A DNA stretch of 64,000 bases, from positions 3,720,001-3,784,000 of the forward strand of contig NZ_CP049143.1 in assembly GCF_011044495.1 (NCBI RefSeq), in the 5' to 3' direction. The notes under the pieces were generated by a model. It made no database searches. It was not told the origin of the DNA and saw only the letters and a list, made by a program, of their open reading frames with translations. Both the position numbers and the translations under genes were made by a program. Positions 56,668 through 64,000 of the stretch are shown here, in pieces; the stretch's first letter is position 1; each line of letters begins with the position of its first letter. The DNA comes from Roseimicrobium sp. ORNL1 (GTDB taxonomy: Bacteria; Verrucomicrobiota; Verrucomicrobiia; Verrucomicrobiales; Verrucomicrobiaceae).

Positions 56668-57093
56668 ATGAAACGAAAATCCGTTCTCACTGACACGGGC
56701 TTTATGGACATCATCCGTGCGCCCTTCCCATCCACTCACGACGGAGCGGCCCTGCCTCCGCCGTTCGGCTTTCCCGATGTGGTCACACCCCCGCGGCTTA
56801 GCGATGTCGTGGATTTGTTCCACCGCTTACTGGCGGCCATGAAGCGGCTGCTGGCTACCTGGAAGCAATACACAAAGCAGGCACTCCTGGTTCTCGTTTG
56901 CGGGGCCTGGCTTCTTGCCAGCTTCACTTGCTTTGTCCTCACCCAACTGAGCGGATGGATCAGTCTGTTGGTGCAAGTTTTTGTCTGGCTCGGGGTCTGC
57001 CCCCTCATCGCGTGGCTAACGTTCTGGATCACCAAGGGAGCGATCCTTCTCAGCCACACCGCGCTCCCGAAGGACGTCCAGGATTCCAAATAA
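56668..57093 (+). CDS. membrane protein
   Basis: Protein of 141 residues with two transmembrane segments (ALLVLVCGAWLLASFTCFVL and LVQVFVWLGVCPLIAWLTFW) in the second half, and a proline-rich soluble first half. No family recognised. It has a good ribosome-binding site (gaaagga). It is followed by the WGR ligase gene after 53 bases; here no hairpin separates the two. Confidence 0.65.
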   Translation: MKRKSVLTDTGFMDIIRAPFPSTHDGAALPPPFGFPDVVTPPRLSDVVDLFHRLLAAMKRLLATWKQYTKQALLVLVCGAWLLASFTCFVLTQLSGWISLLVQVFVWLGVCPLIAWLTFWITKGAILLSHTALPKDVQDSK

Positions 57094-57146
57094 GTCAGCC
57101 CCTCTACGCCCACTATTCACCATTTCCACCAATCACCTCCATTACT

Positions 57147-58220
57147 ATGGACAAGATCACCCTCTATTTTCGCGAAGGATCCTCTGACAAGGTTTACACC
57201 GCCAGCATTGATCCCAGGGATGGCGGTTTCGTCGTCAGCTTCGCCTACGGTCGCCGTGGTACCACACTCACCACTGGAACCAAAACACCTTCGCCTGTCG
57301 AGTATCAGGTCGCCAAGGGCATCTACGACAAGCTTGTGAAGGAAAAGACTGCCAAGGGCTACACCCCCGGAGAAGACGGCACCCGCTACCAGCACACAGA
57401 CAAGGCGCCACAGGCCACTCGCATTCAATGCCAACTCCTTAACACCATCGAGGAGACCCGCATTCAGGAATTGATCACCCACCCCGACTGGTGGCTTCAA
57501 GAGAAGTTGGATGGACGGCGCCTCCTCATCCGCCGGGACGGCTCCACCGTCACCGGCATCAATCGCCTCGGCTTGGAGATTGCCCTGCCGCAGTCCCTGG
57601 TGGAAAGCGCCCTGGCCTGTACCGCCAACTTCATCATCGATGGCGAAGGGCTCGGCAATACCCTTCACGTATTCGATGTACTGAATCTCCACGGCGAGGA
57701 TCTGCGTGGCCTCTGCTATGCCGAACGCTTCGTGCGCCTGGGCAAGCTTCTCAAGGCATCCGATGCTCCCCACTTCAGACTGGTGGATACGGCGCTTCAT
57801 CTCAGCGACAAGCGTGCCTTGTTCGAGCAGCTCCAAAGCGAGCACCGCGAAGGGGTCGTCTTCAAGCACATGATGGCTCACTACACGGCGGGCCGTCCTG
57901 CTTCCGGCGGCATGCAGCTCAAGCACAAGTTCTGCGAGACAGCCTCCTTCATCGTGACCAAGCCCAATTCTAAGCGCAGTGTATCCCTCATCCTCTTTGA
58001 CGAGGACCGGGTGGTTCCCGCAGGCAACGTGACCATTCCGCCCAACCACGAGATCCCGGTTCCGGGCACCGTGGTGGAGTGCCGCTACCTGTACGCCTTC
58101 CGCGAGTCCGGCTCCATCTACCAGCCGGTGTACCTCGGTCCGAGGGAGGACATCCGCGCGGAGGAATGCACGACCGCCCAGCTCAAGTACAAGGCCGAGG
58201 TTGTACAGCCTGCCGCATAA
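57147..58220 (+). CDS. WGR-domain ATP-dependent DNA ligase
   Basis: Protein of 357 residues. N-terminal WGR-type domain (KITLYFREGSSDKVYTASID ... FAYGRRGT; about 1-75), then a DNA ligase core with the adenylation motif I EKLDGRR (Lys120), motif III-type VFDVLNL, motif IV EGVVFKH and motif V LKHKF, and a C-terminal OB-like domain (SVSLILFDEDRVVPAGNVTI). The WGR domain is known from PARPs and MolR-like proteins and binds DNA ends; its fusion to a compact ligase suggests nick or break sealing. It is adjacent to the sliding-clamp paralogue. Confidence 0.88.
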   Translation: MDKITLYFREGSSDKVYTASIDPRDGGFVVSFAYGRRGTTLTTGTKTPSPVEYQVAKGIYDKLVKEKTAKGYTPGEDGTRYQHTDKAPQATRIQCQLLNTIEETRIQELITHPDWWLQEKLDGRRLLIRRDGSTVTGINRLGLEIALPQSLVESALACTANFIIDGEGLGNTLHVFDVLNLHGEDLRGLCYAERFVRLGKLLKASDAPHFRLVDTALHLSDKRALFEQLQSEHREGVVFKHMMAHYTAGRPASGGMQLKHKFCETASFIVTKPNSKRSVSLILFDEDRVVPAGNVTIPPNHEIPVPGTVVECRYLYAFRESGSIYQPVYLGPREDIRAEECTTAQLKYKAEVVQPAA

Positions 58221-58246
58221 TTCACCATAAACAACCCACACCCGCA

Positions 58247-58277
58247 AAGCCCCTGTGCGCCCGTCGCTCAGGGGCTT
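58247..58277 (+). terminator. hairpin D, 35 bases before the gene at 58313
   Basis: Perfect 9-bp stem (aagcccctg 58247-58255; caggggctt 58269-58277) that can be prolonged inside by gcg/cgc after a T-T mismatch. It is 27 bases after the ligase stop and is followed by cttcatg. Confidence 0.78.
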
Positions 58278-58312
58278 CTTCATGCAATCCCAACCATAAC
58301 ATCTTTATCATC

Positions 58313-59809
58313 ATGAAACCGATCACACTGCCTGCGGCGGAACTCAAACCCGCCCTCACAGGACTCGCCAAAGTCATCAACACTCGCTCCACCCTTCCCG
58401 TCCTTAGCAACATCAAGGTGGAACGCACCAGCGACGGCTGGATCGCCCTAACCAGCACCGACCTCGACCGCTGGGTGACTGTACGCCTGGAACATCCCGC
58501 CGAAGGTCCACCCTCCACCGTGATGCTTCCCTACGATCAGCTTTCGCAGGTCGTGAAGAGCTGTGGCAAGGGCGAGAACATTGAAGTCACCTCCACCGAG
58601 GACACCAGCATCATCCGGTTCCCATTGGGGGACACCCTTGGAGAATCCAAGGTGTCATTCATCTCGCCGGATGAATTCCCGAAAACTCCCAAGCTGAAGA
58701 GCGAGTCCATCCCGCTGCCATCCGGCCTGCGTGAGTCACTCCTGGAGGCCATGGAGTGTGCCAGCAATGACCAGACCCGGTATGTACTCAATGGAACGTT
58801 CATTGATTCCATGGACCCGAAGGCCAACTACATCGTCGCCACAGACGGCAAGCACTTGTATTCGGCCAACTCATTCACGTTGCCGCTCAAGGACTCCGTC
58901 ATCATCCCCATTCACAAATTCCTGGCATGGAAGGAATTCAACGGCGACGGCGAATGGCAGATGCGGGTCGGCGACCAGCACCTCCAACTCAGTACCCGCC
59001 GTTGGCGTTTCATCACCAAAACCATTGAGGGTAAATACCCTGACTGGCGTACGCCCATCCCGGATCCAAGCACCATCAAGACAAGCATCGCGCTTGATCC
59101 GTCGAAGCTGGACACGCTCATCAAGCTGATTCAGCGGATGCCCTGCCATGATGACACCTACCACACCCTCGGCCTGGAGTGGAAGGAGGGACATCTCATG
59201 CTCATGGGCAAGGACAAACCCCAGGATGAGTGGCTTCGGGTTCCGGTGCCTGACGTCAAGGGCGAGGGCCCGGACATGACACTCTACCTGAATCGCATCT
59301 ACCTCATCAAAGGGCTCGGCTTCGGGATGCATGTCATCAGCCTCATTGATCCGCAGTCTCCCATCCGCCTCCACAGCGGCGGCAAGCAGCTAATCGTGAT
59401 GCCAGTGCGGGACAATGCAGGTCCCCCTCCTGAACCCACGGCACCGCAACCGCCTGTCGACGCGACACCCCCCAACCCCAACTCTCCGCCTACCACGGCG
59501 GCACAACCCACCCCACCACCACCCATGCAAACGCCCCCGCGATCCCACGAGCAACATCCTCCTGCTGCTGCAGCCAACGGTTCCACCACTTCCGTCGCTG
59601 CCAATACGAACAAGCAGGAAACCAAGTCCGGACTCGAAACTGCCCTTGTGCATCTGGAGAGCATCAAAACCAGCTACCGCGAAGCCTGCATCGGCCTCTC
59701 GAAGCTTGGCGATTCCCTCCGTGCCGCGATGCGCGAGCAGAGAGCCAGCGAGAAGGAAATCCAGGGAGTGCGTCAGACACTCCGCTCGCTTCAGGGCGTG
59801 CGCATCTAG
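58313..59809 (+). CDS. sliding-clamp (DnaN-like) protein with proline-rich tail
   Basis: Protein of 498 residues. The first 365 residues are a DNA polymerase III beta-clamp: ELKPALTGLAKVINTRSTLPVLSNI, FPLGDTLGESKVSFISPDEFP, NDQTRYVLNGTFIDS, DGKHLYSANSFTL, and the C-terminal VMPVRDN. About 70 residues of Pro/Thr/Gln linker follow, then a final helical coiled coil (TKSGLETALVHLESIKTSYR ... EKEIQGVRQTLRSLQ). The clamp part is diverged, and the tail is not found in chromosomal DnaN. It may load element-specific ligase or polymerase. Confidence 0.9.
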   Translation: MKPITLPAAELKPALTGLAKVINTRSTLPVLSNIKVERTSDGWIALTSTDLDRWVTVRLEHPAEGPPSTVMLPYDQLSQVVKSCGKGENIEVTSTEDTSIIRFPLGDTLGESKVSFISPDEFPKTPKLKSESIPLPSGLRESLLEAMECASNDQTRYVLNGTFIDSMDPKANYIVATDGKHLYSANSFTLPLKDSVIIPIHKFLAWKEFNGDGEWQMRVGDQHLQLSTRRWRFITKTIEGKYPDWRTPIPDPSTIKTSIALDPSKLDTLIKLIQRMPCHDDTYHTLGLEWKEGHLMLMGKDKPQDEWLRVPVPDVKGEGPDMTLYLNRIYLIKGLGFGMHVISLIDPQSPIRLHSGGKQLIVMPVRDNAGPPPEPTAPQPPVDATPPNPNSPPTTAAQPTPPPPMQTPPRSHEQHPPAAAANGSTTSVAANTNKQETKSGLETALVHLESIKTSYREACIGLSKLGDSLRAAMREQRASEKEIQGVRQTLRSLQGVRI

Positions 59810-59836
59810 TCCCATCCACACATCTCCATTCATGGC

Positions 59837-59872
59837 GCGGGCCGGTTGCATCCTCGTGGTGCACCGGCCCGC
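59837..59872 (+). terminator. hairpin E, 38 bases before the gene at 59911
   Basis: Arms gcgggccggttgca (59837-59850) and tgcaccggcccgc (59860-59872), paired except for one bulged T, with a 9-base loop. It is 28 bases after the clamp stop and is followed by cttgtttg. Confidence 0.78.
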
Positions 59873-59910
59873 CTTGTTTGGGAAACAACCAAAGAAAGGA
59901 AACCATCATC

Positions 59911-60690
59911 ATGATTGCCCATCTCGAACCTCCACCCGTCATCATGCCTCCCCGTCGCAGTCCGAATCTCGTGCTTCACTGCGGCGCTCAGGCCGTGGAT
60001 CTCAAGGAAGTCCGCAAGGTCTCCACGCCCCGCCCCACGGAAACCTGGTGCCCCATCCCACATGACCAGCTCATCTCCACGGTTCAGCGAACCCTTACCT
60101 CCACCCGCCTGCGCATCGGCAACGAGGCGCACAGCCTGACACACGATGGGATGAGGTACTTTGGGCTGATGGAAATCCATGCGCAAAAACCCAATGACGA
60201 CTATTGCTGGGTGCTGGGACTACGAAACAGCCACGACAAGCAGTTCCCCGCGGGCATTGTTGCCGGAGCAAGCTGCTTCGTTTGCGATAATCTGTCCTTC
60301 AGTGGGGAAATTAAATTCGCCCGCAAACACACGCGTTTCATCGTCCGAGACCTGCCCCAATTGGTCGAGCGCTCCATCGGATTGCTCATGGCGAAATGGC
60401 ATGACCAGGATAAGCGCATTGCCGCCTACAAGGAAGCGGAGATCACCGACATCAATGCACACGATTTGGTCATTCGAGCCACGGATGTCGGCGTGTGCAG
60501 CAATCGGCAGATTCCTCCGGTGCTTCATGAATGGCGCGAGCCCCGGCATGAGGCGTTTCAAGGGCGGAATGTCTGGAGCCTGTTCAACGCCTTCACCGAG
60601 TCTCTGAAGGAGGGCAACCTTGCCGAACTGCCGAAACGCACGGAAGCCTTGCATGGATTGCTCGATACGTACGTCGGACTCTCCGCGTAA
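59911..60690 (+). CDS. DUF932-domain protein
   Basis: Protein of 259 residues. The DUF932 pattern is visible in WVLGLRNSHDKQFPAGIVAG, then ASCFVCDNLSFSGEI, and a C-terminal helical part NVWSLFNAFTESLKEGNL. DUF932 proteins are typical of plasmids and phages; function unknown. Ribosome-binding site aaagaaagga at 59891-59900. It follows hairpin E. Confidence 0.87.
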   Translation: MIAHLEPPPVIMPPRRSPNLVLHCGAQAVDLKEVRKVSTPRPTETWCPIPHDQLISTVQRTLTSTRLRIGNEAHSLTHDGMRYFGLMEIHAQKPNDDYCWVLGLRNSHDKQFPAGIVAGASCFVCDNLSFSGEIKFARKHTRFIVRDLPQLVERSIGLLMAKWHDQDKRIAAYKEAEITDINAHDLVIRATDVGVCSNRQIPPVLHEWREPRHEAFQGRNVWSLFNAFTESLKEGNLAELPKRTEALHGLLDTYVGLSA

Positions 60691-60709
60691 TCCACTCAGC
60701 ACACAGAAG

Positions 60710-60739
60710 GCTCTGGCGGGCTCAAGGACCTGCCGGAGC
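60710..60739 (+). terminator. hairpin F, 59 bases before the gene at 60799
   Basis: Arms gctctggcggg (60710-60720) and cctgccggagc (60729-60739) pair with two G-U pairs; loop 8 bases. It is 20 bases after the DUF932 stop. The tail ttgctg is a poor T run. Confidence 0.6.
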
Positions 60740-60798
60740 TTGCTGTGGTTACAATTTGATACCTCTAACTCAGCCATATTGGATGGCATCCCACTATC

Positions 60799-61371
60799 AT
60801 GTTCGACTTCATCGGAAACGCCAAGAAGGCACTCGATGCCTTCGCTCAAGCCACACGCATTCGGATTGTGCCGGACCCCCTTTGGCACCCTGGCGGTGAT
60901 GAAGTGTGTCTTCTGGAGGTCCCCGGATACAGACAGATTGAAAGCTATACCTGTGGATTCGTGGCCGGGGCAATGATTCTCCACACGTTCCATCCTGGGG
61001 CTTGCCTCAAAACTTTCTTTGAGCAGTGCACCCCCGGACGTGCCAGTGGACTCGACACCGAACCGCTTATTCGCTGCCTACGCGCAAACCGAATTGGCGT
61101 GAGCGTGAAGCGGGAGCTGACTTTCAAACAAATAGCAGCCGCCCTTGACCATGGGTATCCCATCCTCACACTCACCCGCACTCCACGCCCCAATGAGGTG
61201 CACTGGGTAGTGCTTTTTGGTTACGGAAAGAATCCCAACAGGGTATTCATGGCTGGAGAAGGCTTGCCAGTCCTCAGCAGCTTAATGGGTCAAAAGGAGG
61301 TTCTGTGGTCCGAGTTCTCACGCTCGAAATGGGCGCAGCGTGGCTTCGGACTCGTCTGCTGGGGTAAGTGA
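60799..61371 (+). CDS. C39-peptidase-like protein
   Basis: Protein of 190 residues resembling the papain-like C39 fold: Cys52 in SYTCGFVAGAMIL and His135 in EVHWVVLFGYG, with a possible acid further on. Gln in RQIESYTC would form the oxyanion-hole position. No signal or transporter gene is adjacent. It may be a non-peptidase relative or an anti-host protease of the element. The start is not strongly supported by a ribosome-binding site. Confidence 0.7.
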   Translation: MFDFIGNAKKALDAFAQATRIRIVPDPLWHPGGDEVCLLEVPGYRQIESYTCGFVAGAMILHTFHPGACLKTFFEQCTPGRASGLDTEPLIRCLRANRIGVSVKRELTFKQIAAALDHGYPILTLTRTPRPNEVHWVVLFGYGKNPNRVFMAGEGLPVLSSLMGQKEVLWSEFSRSKWAQRGFGLVCWGK

Positions 61372-61414
61372 CTTCCCTGTCTCACTGGCTCCTGCCCCAA
61401 GCGAATCCTCCTGA

Positions 61415-61711
61415 CTACTTTCCTTTCCCTGCTTTCGGCTTCTTGGAGGTTAAGTGGGACGCCATGCATTCCGACAGCAATTGTCCCACGTCCAGTTTCA
61501 GCGCCAATCCGTACCGAACCAGGTTCAGCAGGGTCGGATTATCTTCTGGATTCTCAATGTAACGCGCGGTAGCACGGTCAAATCCAGCTGCGCTGGCCAG
61601 CGCCTTCTTGGAAATCCCGGCAGCCTCCCGCTCCTGAGCAAGTCGTTTGCTCAGTTCGGAGACAATCTGGCTGGCGGGGTCTTCAGGCACTCCGCCCACC
61701 ATGGTTGACAA
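61415..61711 (-). CDS. XRE-type helix-turn-helix regulator
   Basis: Protein of 98 residues on the minus strand. The HTH reads LAQEREAAGISKKALASAAG followed by FDRATARYIENPEDNPTLLNLVRYGLAL; a Lys/Pro tail follows. It is in the opposite orientation to all the genes of the island, as expected of a repressor. A target site could not be identified. It might start at ATG 61702 instead, giving three residues fewer. Confidence 0.82.
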   Translation of the reverse strand: MSTMVGGVPEDPASQIVSELSKRLAQEREAAGISKKALASAAGFDRATARYIENPEDNPTLLNLVRYGLALKLDVGQLLSECMASHLTSKKPKAGKGK

Positions 61712-61977
61712 AATTACAAGCGGGCATGAGGATAAATCCCCACCCCTGTACTACTGCACAAGCTCATGCCTTCAGATGACCTGCGGCTACCTCAACCCGG
61801 CCCTCTGGCCCCTAGGAGAAACAGGCCCCGATCCGAAGTGAAGAAGCCCTGAAAAGAGTCCGCATCATAGTAACAACCAAGACGGGCCAGAGAAGCAGTC
61901 CTGCCCCTCCGCCACTGACCTGGCGCTCGCCAAAAAAATTCCAACTCGCAACGCATCAAACACAATCGACATACCAA

Positions 61978-62538
61978 ATGAAAACTGTACTTACAACGCT
62001 CATCTTCCTCATCATGCCTATTTGGGGCGGCGCTCAGCAGCTTCCCAACTTCATGGAGCACATTTACAAAGTGACTCCTGTGGTCAAAGCCACTCCAGCG
62101 AAGCTTCCGAAGAACGGCAGTATTACGACCAACGAATCGTTCAAGCCACCGGTCGAAATTATCATCGAGGCGAAGACCAATGACAAAAATCTGCGTATCG
62201 GGTACGCTGCAGATCAGGTGATTTTCAACTGGGAACAGAATCAGTCCCAATTGAGAGTCGACGGCGGACCCGCGCATAATCAACACAAGCCTGGAGTGGG
62301 GTTGATCCCGAAGGACCAGTTCGTCACCATTCGCTGGGTGGTTCTGCATGACAGGCAGCAGATCTACGTGAACGGAACCCTCCGGTATGAACATCAAGGT
62401 GACTACTCTAAGGTCAATCGACCGGTAAATGTATTCAGTGCACAAGGAAGCTATGTCACCGTGAAGTCTATTCGCGTACGTCAGTTGCCACCGACACCCT
62501 CGCCAGCCAACGCTGTCAAAAATGGTAGCGCTTCTTAG
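61978..62538 (+). CDS. secreted hypothetical protein
   Basis: Protein of 186 residues with a signal peptide (KTVLTTLIFLIMPIWGGAQQ). The mature part has a beta-sandwich look, with RWVVLHDRQQIYVNGTLRYE resembling the end of a DUF1080/LamG sheet, and VNVFSAQGSYVTVKSIRVRQ. No catalytic residues seen. It has its own terminator. Confidence 0.68.
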   Translation: MKTVLTTLIFLIMPIWGGAQQLPNFMEHIYKVTPVVKATPAKLPKNGSITTNESFKPPVEIIIEAKTNDKNLRIGYAADQVIFNWEQNQSQLRVDGGPAHNQHKPGVGLIPKDQFVTIRWVVLHDRQQIYVNGTLRYEHQGDYSKVNRPVNVFSAQGSYVTVKSIRVRQLPPTPSPANAVKNGSAS

Positions 62539-62556
62539 GATTACCATGAAGTGTAG

Positions 62557-62582
62557 AGACCCTGGCCTAAACGGCAGGGTCT
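62557..62582 (+). terminator. Rho-independent terminator
   Basis: Perfect 8-bp stem agaccctg / cagggtct with a 10-base loop and a T-rich tail (tttctt), 18 bases after the stop of the gene at 61978-62538. A textbook terminator. Confidence 0.85.
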
Positions 62583-63005
62583 TTTCTTAGCTGTGTCTCA
62601 CCTCCATGAGACTGTCACATATTGTGGGTAGCTGGCACAGTGAAGGCTATGCGATCCAGTGGCCGGGATACGTAGATCTCGCCCCGGCGCTCCCTTCCGA
62701 TTTGACATGTCGCCCTGATCGATTCTCAGGTGAAGAACAGACACCTAGCCCCGCTTCGGAATAGATCCAATGTGCACTGTGCCATGCTCCGACACTTAGA
62801 AGGGCAGCGCGACTGGCGTTCGAGGGCGATCTAGCAGAGTGGTCGTCACTTCACAAACAAGGTTTCAGTACCGAGCAACTCAAGCCCATTTCGCGCCAAC
62901 CATCATGTCTCGCCCCAGGGGCACTCTGTTTCACTACCGTTAGCAATGTATTAAATTGCAGCCGCGTACACAAAACCCACCGAATCACCAACCGTGTCTG
63001 ATTTG
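62583..63005. other. non-coding gap
   Basis: 423 bases without a supportable gene. Open frames are short and of poor composition. I saw no long repeat or hairpin apart from the terminator before it. It may be the remains of a decayed gene. Confidence 0.5.
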
Positions 63006-63467
63006 CTATTGAGATTCCTCCAACCTTGACCTCAGTGTGAGAAGCACGCGCTTAAAAGCTGCAAGATCGCGGAGTGAAAGGCCTTCCGTCACACTGTTGA
63101 CCCAAGGTGCCTGCAAGACCATCGCGGCGTCGTAAACGCGTTGCCCCTTTTCAGTCAAAACAACAAGCTGCGCACGACGATGGTGCGGATTCGCCTCAAA
63201 GATGACGAACCCCTGCTCGTGGAGGTCGTTGACAATCCGCTGCACGTTCTGGCGATTGGCACCCATGTTGCGCGCCAGCCAGGCGACGGGCTGGGAAAGT
63301 CCGGCGCGCGCAATAGCTCCAAGAATCTGCCAGCGTGCGCTTGTCAGGCCGAGGTTGGTCACGAGGCGGTCGCCCGCATTGAGAAGGAGATTATTGAGGC
63401 GAAAAATGTCCAGGGTGAGGGCGGTGAGCACCTCGCCTGCGGGTGTTCGTTTGGGGGCACAACTCAT
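63006..63467 (-). CDS. MarR-family regulator
   Basis: Protein of 153 residues with winged helix: ARWQILGAIARAGLSQPVAW, LARNMGANRQNVQRIVNDLH (recognition helix), wing HRRAQLVVLTEKGQRVYD and the helical dimer ends. It would bind a palindromic DNA site and respond to a small ligand. It is divergent from the secreted protein at 63619, and a palindrome lies just upstream of its start. Confidence 0.9.
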   Translation of the reverse strand: MSCAPKRTPAGEVLTALTLDIFRLNNLLLNAGDRLVTNLGLTSARWQILGAIARAGLSQPVAWLARNMGANRQNVQRIVNDLHEQGFVIFEANPHHRRAQLVVLTEKGQRVYDAAMVLQAPWVNSVTEGLSLRDLAAFKRVLLTLRSRLEESQ

Positions 63468-63487
63468 ATCGAAAGGGAGTTTCTTAT

Positions 63488-63503
63488 TGACATCACGATG
63501 TCA
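63488..63503. promoter_or_regulatory. palindromic operator candidate for the MarR protein
   Basis: The 16-base site tgacatcacgatgtca has 7-base perfect arms with a 2-base spacer and lies 21 bases upstream of the marR start, in the gap shared with the divergent gene at 63619. MarR dimers bind such sites. The tttgaca-like word at 63486-63492 overlaps it, so repression of a plus-strand promoter is conceivable. Confidence 0.6.
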
Positions 63504-63618
63504 TATTGCTTCAATTGAACCATTCCACGCAATTCCTCACGCGCCAAATGGAACCGCGCGCTGCTCGATCCATTTATCCTTGAGGCCGACGCAGCAGCAG
63601 AATGCACCCCGCTCGTTT

Positions 63619-64000
63619 ATGAAACACATGCCCGCCCTCATCCTTGCGGCCCTGTCGTTGCTCGCCTCACCAAGACTTGCTGAGGCGCAGGGATCGCCGC
63701 GTGCCGCCCTTCAGAAGCCGTCGGCAGCTTTGCTTAAAGGGGAAAGCGTCTTTTATGCATCGCACAGCCTGATGTGGTACGTTCCGGAGCCGCTAAGAGA
63801 ACTGGCGGCGGCCGCAGGCATACAAGGCCACGAATTGGTGGGGCTGCAAAAGATCGGGGCCTCCAGAACTCTACAGCACTGGGAGTTACCGGAAGGGGAG
63901 AATCAAGCCAAACACGCGCTGGAAGCAGGCAAAGTGGGTGCCTTTGTCATGTCGCCCATCCAGTTTCCCGACGAGGGCGTGGAGAATTTTGTGAAGCTTG
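63619..64000 (+). CDS. secreted protein, SGNH-like or unknown (cut at window end)
   Basis: About 127 residues are visible from ATG 63619. A signal peptide (KHMPALILAALSLLASPRLAEAQ) is followed by a domain with FYASHSLMWYVPEPLREL, ELVGLQKIGASRTLQHW and GAFVMSPIQFPDEGVENFV. The S-x-S...W and D/G-loop patterns recall SGNH-type hydrolases, but the GDSL block is not seen, so I leave the family open. The C-terminus lies outside the window. It is probably regulated by the divergent MarR. Confidence 0.6.
   Translation, partial: MKHMPALILAALSLLASPRLAEAQGSPRAALQKPSAALLKGESVFYASHSLMWYVPEPLRELAAAAGIQGHELVGLQKIGASRTLQHWELPEGENQAKHALEAGKVGAFVMSPIQFPDEGVENFVKL

Larger units (their letters stand above)
51653..61711. 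mobile_element. integrated element at tRNA-Leu (inferred extent)
   Basis: The left boundary is the tRNA-Leu 3' end with an integrase C-terminal fragment starting about 115 bases downstream. The genes that follow are of mobile type: TcmP/three-Cys pair, Fe-S nuclease, WGR ligase, sliding-clamp paralogue, DUF932 protein and an XRE regulator. The right boundary is not visible. I put the end at the XRE gene, but no copy of the tRNA 3' end (attR) was found in the window, and the element may extend past 64 kb or be decayed. Confidence 0.55.

Noticed and set aside
57117-58283. A 388-codon frame antisense to the WGR ligase.
   Set aside because: The ligase motifs are clear on the plus strand; this frame has no domain.

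Overview
The window is GC-rich chromosomal DNA of a Gram-negative bacterium. It carries lipopolysaccharide genes (gmhA, kdsB), many genes with signal peptides, and short gene strings joined by ATGA or GTGA overlaps. I infer a member of the Verrucomicrobiota from the style of the proteins, in particular the unusual integrase fragment, the floA neighbourhood and the long N-terminal extension of the SNF2 helicase. No rRNA or other lineage marker is present to prove this.

Layout. 1-4.4 kb: the 5' part of a SWIM-zinc-finger SNF2 helicase, divergent from an orphan ParA-type ATPase. 4.4-13.5 kb: a long same-strand string of small enzymes (ASCH, HD phosphohydrolase, P-loop kinases, tautomerase, two GNATs, three HADs, two Nudix), ending in gmhA and pyrE. 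One HAD gene is broken by a frameshift. 13.5-16 kb: a small membrane protein and aspS. 16-27.4 kb: mostly minus-strand secreted or membrane proteins of unknown role, a SpoIIE-type phosphatase, an SDR, two tandem YcxB-like proteins and a macro-domain gene whose C-terminus seems frameshifted. 27.7-32.7 kb: kdsB-pyrG, a TPR-like membrane protein, a small membrane protein and a cupin. 33.4-37.6 kb: a clock-like operon, kaiC-kaiB-kaiB-hybrid histidine kinase, with no kaiA. 37.8-45.9 kb: a LuxR-type regulator with helical repeats, and an AddAB-like helicase/nuclease pair. 46-51.6 kb: an ankyrin protein, gluconokinase, an orphan ABC ATPase, and floA with two companions.

51.65-61.7 kb is the accessory part. 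It starts at a tRNA-Leu gene followed directly by an N-terminally truncated tyrosine recombinase. Next come a TcmP/three-Cys (Gp37/Gp68-like) pair, a degraded stretch, and a cassette of DNA-metabolism genes: a Cas4/AddB-like Fe-S nuclease, a WGR-domain ATP-dependent DNA ligase, a sliding-clamp paralogue with a long proline-rich tail, and a DUF932 protein. A C39-like protein and an XRE-type regulator follow. In this cassette transcription units are separated by terminator-like hairpins that lie 20-37 nt after one stop codon and only 20-59 nt before the next start. This island and the Kai operon are the two most interesting parts of the window.

61.9-64 kb: a secreted protein with a clear terminator, a MarR regulator with a palindromic operator candidate, and the start of a secreted protein cut by the window end. 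No CRISPR array, rRNA or intact insertion sequence was seen.
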